Source: Isoperla grammatica (Eukaryota; Arthropoda; Insecta; Plecoptera; Perlodidae). From it: a stretch of DNA of 64,000 bases. Each line of letters opens with the position of its first letter. The first letter of the stretch is position 1. The position numbers and the translations under genes were made by a program. Location: assembly GCA_945910005.1 (NCBI GenBank), contig OX246738.1, forward strand, positions 29,281,697 through 29,345,696. Reading direction: 5' to 3'. Positions 1-11,889 of this stretch are shown piece by piece. The notes below the pieces were generated by a model. That model had not been told where the DNA came from. It saw nothing but the letters and a program-made list of their open reading frames with translations, and did no database searches.

Positions 1-1693
1 TCGGACTTTCCGTTCGACCGCTATCGACGGACATAAAAAAAAACAAAAAAAAACAAAAAAAAAACAGAATGAAGTGCCGTTAGAGTCTAGTACGAAAAAA
101 AAACAAAAAAAAAACAGAACGAAGTGCCATAAGAGTCTCGTGGAAACGCTCGCTTCGCTCGCTTAATTATTATTACTAGGAAAACGCTCTGTTTGACGCG
201 TTGATAAGCGAGCGCGTCCATATCTACGAACGTTCTGGCGAAAAGATCTCAAAGCTAATAAAAACAACAATTAACAACAATTCAAGAATGCACATTGCAA
301 AAATTTTTCTAATTCCCATAGCTATTACTAGGAAAACGCTCTGTTTGACGCGTTGATAAGCGAGCGCGTCAATATCTACGAACTTTCTGGCGAAAAGATT
401 TCAATGCTAATACAAACAACAATTAACAACAATTCAAGAATGCGCATTGCAAAAATGTTTCTAATTTCCATAGCTATTATACTTCCCGACATTGTTGGAT
501 GCAGTGCAATGTGCGTTGCTAAGAATTTTCGCTGGCATGTTTTCGCCGCGGTCCGCCACCGTTACTAACAGTTATTGACAGCAATAGAAATGTAATTTCT
601 GCCTCTTATACGTATCGGATCGCGTTTATATTAGTATATTCGTAACCGGACAAAAATTTACTATAACATAGCCACCTCAAATTTTGCCGTAACTGTGTTT
701 CAAAAATATATTTTCGAGTAACTTTTGTGTAACTTTGCCAATATTTATCAGATCACCATTACATTAACATATTCGTGACCGGAAAAATCTGTAGAAAAAT
801 CTGGCTATCTCACATTTTGCCGCCATTTTGTTTCAGAAAAATATTTTGCAGTAACTATGGTGTAACTTTGTAACTTTTCGAACGATTTTGCCTCAAAACT
901 ATACACCTTCAATCCACATCGAGGCTTGTGGATGGTCCAAATTTCAAGTTGATCGGACTTTCCGTTCGACCGCTATCGACGGACATAAAAACAAAAAAAA
1001 AAAAAAACAAAAAAAAAAACAAACAAACAAAAAAACAGAACGAAGTGCCATAAGAGTCAAGTGGAAACGCTCGCTTCGCTCGCTTAATAATTCCCGTTAT
1101 TGTTGAATGCAGTGCCATGTGCGTTGCTAAGAATTATCTTTGTCATGTTTTCGCCGCGGTCCGCCACCGTTACTAACAGTTATTGACAGCAATAGAAATG
1201 TAATTTCTGCCTCTAATGCGTATCCGTTCGCGTCTAAATTAGTATATTCGTGACCGGATGAAAATGTACTACAAGATAGCCACCTCACATTTTGCTGTTA
1301 CTATGTTTCAGAAAAATATTTTCGAGTAACTTTTGTGTAACTTTGCCAATATTGATCAGATAGCCATTAAATGAACATATTCGTGACCGGAAAAAAGTTT
1401 AAAAAAATATGGCTTTCTCACATTTTGCCGCCATTTCGTTTCAAAAAAATATTTTGCAGGAACTATGGTGTAACTTTGTAACTTTTCAAACGATTTTGCC
1501 TCAAAACTATACACCTTCAATCCACATCGAGGCTTGTGGATGGTCCAAATTTCAAGCTGATCGGACTTTCCGTTCGACCGCTATCGACAGACATAAAAAA
1601 AAAAAAAAAAACAAACAAACAAAAAAAAACAAACAAAAAAACAGAATGAAGTGCCATAAGAGTCAAGTGGAAACGCTCGCTTCGCTCGCTTAA
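1..1693 (+). repeat. Dispersed repeat, tandem and partial copies
   Basis: A unit ends with an A-rich stretch broken by C, then a motif around AACGAAGTGCCATAAGAGTC, then GAAACGCTCGCTTCGCTCGC. Copies of this end lie at about 1-166, 953-1088 and 1560-1693, so the last two are 607 bp apart. The opposite end (GGAAAACGCTCTGTTTGACG) is present twice in a row, at about 178-326 and 329-478. The fullest copy runs about 329-1090; the next (1091-1693) lacks its left part. The same unit is found inverted at 56141-56910. No long ORF is present, so it looks non-autonomous. The class is unknown to me; the internal poly(A) could suggest retroposition, but no RNA polymerase III boxes were seen. Confidence 0.85.
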
Positions 1694-3617
1694 CAATCTT
1701 GCTATTTGGGACTACGAGAGGCGATACTATTACAAGAAAACCCATGTCTTATGCGGGGGTCGTTTTTTTTTTATATATATAAGTGGTGTGCGCTTAGGAC
1801 CTGCGTCCTGCGTCCTGCGTCATACGTCCTGCGCCCCAACCTAATGAGCCACCGGGGACGGCTGAGTCTAGTTGGTGGAAGGGCTTCAGTGGTTTTTGTA
1901 AAAGATAGAGAAAAATATCTCAAAATATCGTCCTGTTTTAACATTAGAAACATATTATATAGATACCCGCAATGATGTATTTTGATTTCTTAGTTTTTTC
2001 TTCGTTGAAACTTGAAAGAGAAAGGTTTTGGGTTGGTTGACCTTTTGGGAGATATCTGTATCATATTATATCAGCGGCCTAGGTCTTCACCTTTTTGAGC
2101 TAGAAATAAATCAAATAGTGTTGTATACGTGAAAATCTAAAGCTTGGAGCTTGCCATGTATAAACTATTTTGTAAATTTTCATCTCTTCTATAGCTTATG
2201 TTAAATACACACATTACGTAAAAGTATGTTTGTTTAATGTCTGTATTTATAGTCGATCCTAGCCCAATGATTGCAAATCCATGGTATGGTGTGTATTTTT
2301 CAAATAAAAAACAAAATTCCTAGCAATCAATATTGTGTGTGCTAGTGGCTGGTGTGCGTTGAGGTACAATTCACATTTAGCTTGAAGCGATCCTTGCATA
2401 CACAATATATATGTGTCATTATGCTAAGTTGAGATCGTTTCTAATTGCTTCCAATCACACATGCATGTGTCCTTCAACACTCTCTCGAGGCAATCGATGC
2501 AAATTCCTCTCAACCAGCTAAATATGGCTGGTATAGATAATTACACAGGAAATGTTATGTCTGTCACTGTTTACAATACATCTATGTATGTCGGAGGATT
2601 TATAATATGCGACAATATCTACGGTAGACTGCAGCAATGTTTTTTAAACTATTTATAGAACATAGTTTATCTAGTATAGGTGACTATTACACTTCTCAGA
2701 CCCGTTGTGTAGATTCTATCATACACGATCACATGTACTACTATTTTTACTGTTGATCATCTCTGATTTAGTAAGTATGGCATATTTTAACAACCTCAGG
2801 TCCAGTATTGTAACTATTTATTTATTATACCTTCTAATATTTATAAGTAATGCATAGCCATCGCAGAAAAGAGCATCGCTCCAAACATCAACCACAAGGA
2901 GTGCCTGTCAACCCATACTAAAAGAAATATAAACTAAGTATACGAATACACATAAAATAATATAAAAAGAGAGAAAATATGATACAAATAATTAAAACCT
3001 AACAATAATATTATCATGAAGACCTGATACGAAACAGAAAACCAATTCGAAAGGCATTTAAGTATTACAAAGGATAGGAAGAAAACATGTTTTTACAAAA
3101 CTAACAAGCTAAAGGGAAAAACCTGAAGTTAGAAAACAATATTTAAATATGTTTTTAAACATTATAAATAGTATATACTTTGGTGTAGGCCTTTTATACG
3201 TATGTGGCATTTAGTTATAAGGAGCATCATTATTGTTTCGACAAAATACATAATATCCACGCCTACCAGGCAGTCTGCAATTTACCGTTTACTAAACAAT
3301 GCACACGTGCTACTCCGATAATGATTATGTATTTCAGTTGAAACAATACGGAGTGTGAAATGTTTTGCGTCTGACGTGAGCTAGAGGGATAAACAACGCC
3401 TTCATTGACGAGTGAGCATCAGTCCAGCCAGCAGATCGTCCAACTCCCTTCAAGCTTCAAGATGTGCATCAATCAATGAACGATTGATTGGTCTGTAAAT
3501 GTATTTACATGCGTCTATTTTAATTCTCATACAGTTCCGTGCCAGGAACATGATGTTGGGCGTGTCTTCCCTTGCAGCCTGTCTATTTATGGATCTTCTT
3601 TTGCATAAAGTGCGATC
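1694..3617. other. Intergenic, no gene seen
   Basis: AT-rich sequence with only short chance ORFs. The motif CATGTCTTATGCGGGG near 1743-1760 recurs inverted near 27990-28010, so a small dispersed repeat end probably lies here. GT-rich and GCGTCCTGCGTC-type short repeats occur at 1800-1835. No RNA gene or exon is supported. Confidence 0.6.
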
Positions 3618-3768
3618 AAGTCGTCTCACAGCAACCTTGTGACTGCTACCGTCATAATGAGTGAGTCGGAGCCAATCAGCGGGTGGCTTTTTCAAATACT
3701 GGTACTTGGTTGGCCACCTCACTCATTTATGACGTCAGCATCCACAAAGTTGCTGCGAAACGACTTTT
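3618..3768. mobile_element. Fold-back MITE family F, copy 1
   Basis: The left arm (CAGCAACCTTGTGACTGCT, then GTCATAATGAGTGAG) is the near reverse complement of the right arm (CTCACTCATTTATGACGTCA, then CACAAAGTTGCTGCG), over about 45 bp. The short centre carries two inverted CCAAT/ATTGG-like motifs. Four further copies of about 150 bp lie at 36239, 40329, 50577 and 57458. It has no coding capacity and the transposase family is not known. Confidence 0.8.
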
Positions 3769-4216
3769 GAGTGCATAGTTATACAGCCAAGTATAGGCTG
3801 TACCGCTTCATGATATGTAAGTAGCACTTGGTAATCGGTGTCACTAAGACGTTGTGCATCGATTTTGTTGTTGTACAAATTCTGTATATTTACGGATTGC
3901 TTCCAAACTGTGAGGAAAATTTGAAAAATTAGTTTTACGAACTTATTTAAAAATATTATTTTTAGTTTTTACCATCATCCTTACATGTTGCGTACCGGTA
4001 TTGCGTAAAGTCATTAATAATCATCATGACTGTTTTGCACCTGTACACTCCTATAGCATCTCCATGTTTGTCTTTCTATCTTTGCTATCACAGTTTTCTC
4101 TTTCCCAACGTTCCATAGTCTCTTCCTCGTCTCTCTGTCTCACGTTCTCCTATCTAGTACTTCTAATTCCGGACAATTTTTTACTTCCGTCCTTTTGTGA
4201 TATCCGCCCCAACTAA

Positions 4217-4219
<3 letters not shown>

Positions 4220-4280
<61 letters not shown>
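4220..4280 (+). repeat. (TC)n microsatellite
   Basis: About 30 uninterrupted CT dinucleotides inside a longer pyrimidine-rich stretch (4060-4300). Its apparent Leu-Ser ORF is a low-complexity artefact. Confidence 0.97.
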
Positions 4281-4282
<2 letters not shown>

Positions 4283-4316
4283 AACTATTTCATTTAAACG
4301 TCAATTACAATTTACA

Positions 4317-4459
4317 ACCTGTTCTTCTAAATTACACTATAGTGTTCAAAGCTTGCAAATTAATTATAATTTATATTGCTATTCTTCAGTCCACCTGTTC
4401 TTCTAAATTACACTATAGTGTTCAAAGCTTGCAAATTAATTATAATTTATATTGCTATA
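4317..4459 (+). repeat. Two-copy tandem duplication, 76-bp period
   Basis: A segment beginning ACCTGTTCTTCTAAATTACA occurs at 4317 and again at 4393. About 66 bp are virtually identical, which points to a recent duplication. Confidence 0.95.
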
Positions 4460-5600
4460 CGTAATTGAGTGGGGTGAAAATGTTCGTTGTCCGGCAACAC
4501 TTGCAACTGCCTCAAAACCTCTCACTGCATGTGGAAGTGGATAATATCTGATTTTCAAGGATTTCTCAGGAATTTCAAGTATAACTCAACAATTTGTGGC
4601 AACTGCGTATATGCAATTTGTTTCTATCTCTTCCATTAACATTACTTCCTAGAAACTAATTTATCGAGTTAAAAAGGAATTCTTTCTCATTTCAGCAGTG
4701 TTTGAATACTCGTACTCACGATATCAATGTTGCTATTGTGCAATGCCTGAGACGAGTTTTTGTTTAGAAGAGTTTTGTAAGCGTAAAGGCTCGTATACAT
4801 CCACTTTGCGTACGCGTGAAAATTATAGAAAATTATATAAATTACGTTAGCTGTTCCCATCGAATGTTGATAATTTTCTTAAGTAAACGTAAACCAATCA
4901 GAGCTCACGAATTTCCCACCAATAGGGAACTTGCAACCGTAACAATTGAATCGAACTGATTGACAAACAACGACCTGTCAAAATAATAAAATTGCAACAT
5001 TATGAAGAAAACGCAAACTTGCAAGAAGCCTTTATTATTTTATGAAGTACCTTTACCATTATTTGTATTAAAATCAATTCAATAATGTATGACAATCTAG
5101 AAGTTATGGGCTTATTAAAAGTGAGTCGTCCATTGCTGTTTTATTTCTCTATGATAGAAATGTTGTGATGTGGTTTGGTTTGACACTTCGATAAAGAAAC
5201 AATGTAAGCTGTTCGTTTGTTTGCATGCGCCAATTAACCAAATTCTAGAAATTGGAAAAAGTTGGAGTTGAATCAACTTTTCGCGTCGTGAAACGTCCGT
5301 TAATTTTCCTAATTTCAATGTGCATGGTTACATGTAAATTCAATGTGGCCTACTCGCTAATTTCTGGAAGTTACGTACGCTAAGTGGATGTAGACGGGCC
5401 TTTAAAGGTCGGGCTTCATAGATTTTTAAGAATTTGTGATTAATAAAGTTTTTGATATTGTTGCAATTTGTTGCAAATGTAAAGCAATTGTTATGAATGA
5501 GAATTGTTATATGAACGCATCCTATAACGTGGGTTTTGTATGTTTCCACTTTCTTTATCACAAATTCTATCCCGGCCGTTATAGATGCGGAAGTAACATC
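4460..5600. other. Intergenic, nothing recognised
   Basis: AT-rich with short chance ORFs only. The segment near 4775-4960 (CGTATACATCCACTTTGCGTACG) resembles, in inverted form, the segment near 5370-5400 (ACGTACGCTAAGTGGATGTAGACGG read in sections). The interval 4780-5400 may therefore be the two ends of a MITE, but I could not define its boundaries. Confidence 0.45.
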
Positions 5601-5713
5601 CTTGACTAATTCTGTACGCCGAGGGTTCGACTCCCACCACTAGTAATGCGGTTCCAGGAAGTTTCCGAGGGTTTCTTCAATCGGATTAGGTGAATGTTGG
5701 TACTGACTCTTGT

Positions 5714-5966
5714 TAAAAATAAACATAAATCTGTATTTATAGTCTTACCACTCCGTTACAAGAACATATATTCTGTGGTGAACAACATAATTCTATTTAC
5801 TATGTGCCTCGTTGCTACGGCGGCTCCAAAGTAACCGATTACATCAATGCCAGTATACTATCGTAAAACCAATTCCAAAAGTTAAAACACCCTAGACCCA
5901 ACCAGGAATCTAATCCTGGACCTTCTGAATTGAAGGCATAAATAAACTCACAGGACCAACGCGCCA
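5714..5966 (-). mobile_element. tRNA-derived SINE family A, old copy
   Basis: Read on the minus strand, an A-box-like stretch (GTTGGTCCTGTGAG, near 5964-5950) is followed by a decayed B box (near 5908-5920), then a body and an AT-rich TTTA-type tail near 5735-5714. It matches the better-preserved copy at 22911-23145 in order and wording but is more diverged. A second tRNA-like B box on the plus strand (GGGTTCGACTCCC, near 5623-5636) just to the left suggests another SINE head of a different family. Confidence 0.65.
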
Positions 5967-5974
5967 CACAAATG

Positions 5975-8490
5975 TTGTGGTATTTTCCTAAGGATGTTAT
6001 TTCCTTCATCGTTGTTTTCGTTCTAACAAGAATAATTACTATTGTAGGAAGATTAGTTTGTTAGTTTGTCTGATCTGATCTGAATTCAAGATTATTCTAA
6101 ATTTAAAATGTTAGCTCACAATTATCTCGATTCTCGATACAGATCAAACGAAGTGGCATAACATTGAGTCATGAATTCTCTCTTTCTACTATTTATTATC
6201 TTCGACTAGAACAACACATTCATCATAATATGATTCAAGTGAACCTTGACCGGTTGCATATTCTGTCATCCATAAAACACCTTATAACCAATCACGCCAC
6301 TCAATGCAACGAACTGTAGGCTGTTTTGTTTTCGAGTGCCATTAGCGGTAGCTCAATCGGTGCACAAAGTCTTATTTGTTGTGTAGCTATCCAGTACATA
6401 CATCCCACCCAAGATATTTGGGTTGTAATGTGAACGTCTTGCATGAAGCAACCTCCGTCTCTTGCCACCAGAATGCGTACACTTCACTTTTATCTGTTTT
6501 GGTGACAATCATGGATGCGCAATCATGTACAGTCATGCATGGATGTTCTGTTGTCTTTTCATATTCATAATCTCTTCCAATTAGCGTCGTTGCCAAAATA
6601 TGAGACTTAAATCCCAAATATCATTAGCATATTGTATTGATAACGAGAAAGGGTAGCACTCAATTTTAATTTTTTATTATATATCTTAGAATGTTAGCTT
6701 GGAATCGAAAATCTGAGTTTTATAGCGGACTGTGGTTTAGTAAGCCCTACACAGACTGAATGCTAAATGTATGTAACATAATCAATACGGCTGTTATTTG
6801 TATTGAATTTGTATTGCTATAATACGATTTAATAGCCATAAGAATTACTCAACTACAATGTTTGATATCTTTACTATTCAACCTTTAGAGCTTCACCGGC
6901 CAAGCCACAGTCCGCTATTGATTCAGATGTGGTATTCTTATATATAATTTAAAAAATTAAAATTTTGTGCAGTTTTTGACTTGAGGCTATAACCTTTTCC
7001 TTACGAAGATTCATTACATTCTTCCATGAATATCTTCTCTTGCAGCAATTGAACACGCACACGCACTCGCACACGCACACATATTTTGTGTCTTTAGACT
7101 TTTAGAGAACGTGTTGATTCCTGGTTCGTCACCCTAGTTAGCTTGTTATATTAAGCGTTTCAGAGGGGCTGTGGCATTGTTACTACTTGTGTGAAGCGTT
7201 CTATATATAACTCCCATAGCATCCATGCAAGTTCAGTCACCTCTGGCAAGCATTACTTCTTGTCATATTTAGACACTGGTACATGCATGATCCACATTTG
7301 TTATTTAATAGGCCTGCTAGATAATACGAATTTTTTAATATACCATCAATTTTGTTGATATTATAAATACGAGTGAATACTATTATGGCATTTAATATCT
7401 ATAAAATACATTGTATGGTTTTTGTTGTGTAGCACAATTTTATTTATGACTTATAATCGTCTTCGGAAAGATTACAGTCACGTAATTTGTAGTATACTTA
7501 ATGTTTATCCTTAAAAAAAAAAACAGCACGAATTTGAGGGGAATAAAATACATACACCAAAAGTGATATCTGATTATCGTTTTGTCATGTTATACTTAGG
7601 TCATTACAAATCTGTGTTCACCTATTGCATGCACAATCTGTCTTTAATTTTATGTTTTAAATTAACCATGTCGATCATGTCATGTTTTAGGGCAACCATA
7701 TTTTGTGCACGATGCGCCATCTCTCATGCTTTATCAGTGCTAACGTCGAATTTAAAATAATACCAATAATGACATACTAAATATAGCATAGACATTAAAA
7801 ACATATTTTTGTATCAATGTGATTCTCTAATAGTGATAAGAAAGCTAATGATGAAAGTTATGATGATAAAAGTGATCTAACAATTAATATTATCGGAACG
7901 CGCGTTCCCGCTACCAATAATATGAACATACAACAACACTACTTCCGGTACAAACTAAGATGTACAGAGCACACACAACGTATTTGTCCATTATTGAAGT
8001 ACAATTCGTGATACTGAAAGTGGGTGTATCAAAATAAAACTTTTGCCCATAATATTTAATAAATCGAACCATAATAAATATTATAGATAGAATAAATAGG
8101 CATACATTTGCTTCTACATCGCCCGTAATACATTAGGTTGGAAGGGGTTAGGGACTTAACTGACAGGCCTATTATTCATAATGAGAATATACGGTCCCCA
8201 TTTAAATGTACTTAGCGATACGTGCCATCGTTAAGCTGTCACAATCATTGTCTGTAAGCTTATTCTCTATCTTAAATCTTAAACATGCGGGGACGGGGGG
8301 GTTATTATGCTTGAGTAAGAATACGTGTATCTGCCAAAAGGTGTATTTATATCGTTTTGACTCTGTTTTCAAAGATATAATTAAACCCGTGTGTTGAAAC
8401 CCAGCAAAGTAAAAAACACCTACGGATTAAATTTGGATATTTTTACTCGAAACTTCGAGGCCAGGGTCGTCTGCAGACAACATAGATTCT
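5975..8490. other. Intergenic, no gene seen
   Basis: AT-rich single-copy-looking DNA. There is a short CA/CACGCA-rich stretch at 7051-7082. The ORFs here are under 80 codons with no recognisable domain, and no RNA gene was found. Confidence 0.6.
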
Positions 8491-8540
8491 CGGCGCAGCT
8501 GACGTTTCGGATTGAGTTGCGCCATTCGTCTTCAGAACAA
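8491..8540 (-). other. Possible hammerhead-like relic of a Penelope-type element
   Basis: On the minus strand the order is CTGAAGA (8535-8529), a 6-bp stem GGCGCA/TGCGCC (8523-8518 with 8497-8492), and CCGAAACGTC (8510-8501). CTGANGA followed by GAAAC and GTC is the known order of hammerhead core segments, and minimal hammerheads are documented in Penelope-like elements. Here stem II does not pair convincingly, so at best this is a decayed copy. The match may also be chance. Confidence 0.25.
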
Positions 8541-11500
8541 GACTCGATAAACGCGTTGTGATGTGATGTTATAATTAAAACCATCCATATCATAATAACA
8601 CTTGTTTGAGTTCTTATACAGCTCAGTTATTGTGACGTCGCGAGCAAAAGATAATTGATGAGGTCATCAGTATGAAATGGTGTAGTACAAACCCGTCGAG
8701 TGTATATTTTAATTTCCATATAAATAAAATAAAGATGAGTTGTAGTTTGCGTAGAAAGGGATTTTGATGGCGTCAACAATTGCCTAATGTTATGAAATAT
8801 GGCCGTGAAAGACACCGAATTTACCTTGTTATGATCTTTCGTAACCATATTTCGAATCCTAATGTTCTAATGAAAAAGATCATTCACAAAGAGTTCAGTT
8901 CAGTTAGATAGTTTTACTAGTTCAGAATGACGATAACACCAAAATATGTAGTAATTATTACTAATAATAGTTATGCTAGTAATTATTATTTTATTTTACG
9001 ATATGAGCATGAATTGATCAATTTTAAACCAGAAAAAGTTACCGCCAAACACCGAAATTTGTATAAACTGGCTATATAATATCACTGAAGTGTAGCCTAT
9101 ATTAGAAATTTGAAAATTGTGGTAAATTCCGATTGCCGGAAATCCGCACCGCAAAGTGAGCAACCCGACCGCAACCGCAACTTCAAATAGATAGTAATAG
9201 TTTACCCGTAACCCGCAAATATCATACAGGTATCCATTGGTATCTGTGGTCGCAATACCGCTTACACATTTCATCTCTATTGAATATAATCCGATGCCGT
9301 TGTCTGTATTCGAAACAGGAATAACCTCAAACCATCGAGCCACACATGTGTTTGTGTAACCATCCTTCTATCTGTGGATAATCTATTTACACTGACACTT
9401 CAATTGCCAAGAGTGTTGGCGAATGTGTTGAAATTTGGGGATAGAACAAACATTGTTTCTGTTGTTTTACTACGTTTTGGAAACATCTGACAAGAGTCCT
9501 GTACAAGTGCAATCTTATAGGTAAGCCCTCAATCTGCAACTAATACAACATTGATGTATAATATGAAGCTTGTATTAATTTAATTACACTCAAATCTTCT
9601 TGTCTTTACAACGTATGCGAAATACTGGCTTACATTCAGGAAAAATCACAGCGACAATCTTAAACACTCTTGAGTGAAGGATTGATAATGTCTTATTATT
9701 TTTTGTAAGGTGTATTGTCTTTAAAACGATGAATTGTTTCAACAGGTAAGAGCTGTCTCATACCATCCACTTATGCATATTTTTGTCGTATTCAAAAATC
9801 GCTTCAATTTATTTGTGTAAAGAAAAGGATTACCAATCTTATCGGTCATCGCGCATAAGTTGAGTTCATTTAGCACTTTGCAATGTATGTATCCCACTTG
9901 CTTGAGATGTCCACGATATGCAGATAGAGTTAACACAATTGGATCAGCACTCATACAATGCATTGATAATAACACTACAACACCCTCGCTTGTCATCCAA
10001 TCAGACGCCAGTGTCGATGTCGCGATACCACTCACAGCTCGTTACAATCAAACGACACTTTTATTAGATTAGTTATCAGGCTAGTTACGTCACAGAAAGG
10101 GGAGAGAACGGGTAATTGACTCCATGTCGTACGGAGGCGACTTCAATAACAAACATTTCTAGCATCACTTTAGCTAATTGCTGGAGATGACTTCAATCAA
10201 CTAACACACAAAACCATGTTGGTGATATTGCGCAGTACCCACTTAAATTGTATTGGCACCTCTTGTAAGTGCTTGAGAGGGTTTAATTGTTTCTGTAAAC
10301 GGACAGTTTCCTGTTTGGGTAAGATAGGACAGCTGCTGCTGCCGAGCGGCAGATGACGCAAGTAATCCACGACCCCTAGTGTATGAGGGGGTTGTAATTA
10401 CTCATGAAGGAGTAACGCCATGTTGCGTCCATGCGTAGAGTCGGTTCGATAATATAACAACATGGTTGTTGCAACAAATTCGTTGTTGCTTCGTGTAAGA
10501 TATTACACATGCGAAACGAATCAAGGGTTGAGACTTGTGTTGATCCCCTTTAGATGATGCTTTGTAGAAGCGACTGGCGTTCGAATCAACGACAATCAAT
10601 CTTACTTTTATATTTTATTTAAATCAAACGCCATCACAGTATACATTAGAAAACTGTTTGTTTATGCTTAAAAATTAAAATAAAGACTACCCTTGCACAT
10701 TATTGATTCACTTCACATAAATAGATTACACAAGAGTAATTTTGTGTTGCCCCAACTGAACTGGGATTCTAACTAAGAACATTCGCTTTATTTTCAAATG
10801 GGATAATGAGATCAAAAAGCAAAAACGGTACTGTACAAAACTACATGCTACCGGGGCTACCCTATTGGAAAAATGATTGATAGGCATGTGTGGGGATGTG
10901 TTTTTTAATTTTTATGATTTTATCTTCAATATTTAAAACCTTGCATAGTAGTTATTCCAACTGTAGGCCGCAGAAGTCGAAGGATTCAAGAGTCTCGACT
11001 GGAAATAGAACAACAATTATTGTAAACGTTAAAATACATAATAATTGGTGTTGCTTCAAAGAATTAATTAATGATGTTTGGCAGTGTCAGTCCCAGCTTG
11101 CAGCTTCCAATTATGCCGCCGAACGATAAAAAACAATGTTTAGTTTTCTCGCTGCAAAGGTCTAAGTTTATCGCAATACTCGTCTATCTTCCTTTATATT
11201 CACTCGACCTACATTCAATAATTTAATGATTAATTAAACAGAATTTTTGTTCAGATCATAGATGTCTACGAATCTGTTTTTATACCTGAATGTTGTAATA
11301 CCATCGATGGTCCTTGGGATAGTTTTGATATCGCAATCACTCAGGGACTATTGCGCAAGTCCAGATAAGAGCTGCCTGTATTGGACTTGGTACGCGAGCA
11401 GGGACAAGTGAGAGGCTGTTGAACTCTTCGATGAGATAATACTAGCGTTAAGTATGATAACATCCTCTAAAATCAGGTCAAACAACTAGGACTTGCCACA

Positions 11501-11560
11501 GGGATGTTAGTGTTGATAGCTTAGCTGTAAAATCACAAAAGGTGCAATCCATGAGAATCT
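8541..11560. other. Intergenic, no gene seen
   Basis: AT-rich, with short ORFs lacking domain signatures. The 9120-9260 stretch repeats CCGCAA/CCGCAC/CCGATTG words (AACCGCAACTTC, TAACCCGCAA), which suggests a weakly repetitive C-rich relic. Nothing else could be assigned. Confidence 0.55.
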
Positions 11561-11566
11561 TTGTCT

Positions 11567-11717
11567 GACTAAATAAATAAATAAATACATAAATAAATAA
11601 ATAAATAAATAAAGAAAGAAAGAAAATAATTATTATTATTTTTATTTTATTTATTTATTTCATCATTGTTGTGTTTATTATTTTTTATTTTTATTATAAT
11701 TATTATAATTATTATAA

Positions 11718-11797
<80 letters not shown>

Positions 11798-11888
11798 ATT
11801 ATTATTATTAATCTTATTCACATTATTATTATTATTTTTACTATTATTTGTATTATTGTTATTATCATTATTATTATTATTATTATTA
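11567..11888. repeat. (AAAT)n and (ATT)n microsatellite cluster
   Basis: AAAT-type tetranucleotide repeats (11572-11625) run into ATT trinucleotide repeats (11626-11888; purest at 11720-11800). Both strands give poly-Ile, poly-Leu or poly-Asn ORFs that are artefacts. The AAAT start could be the 3' tail of an unrecognised retroposon to the left. Confidence 0.95.
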
Positions 11889-11889
11889 A

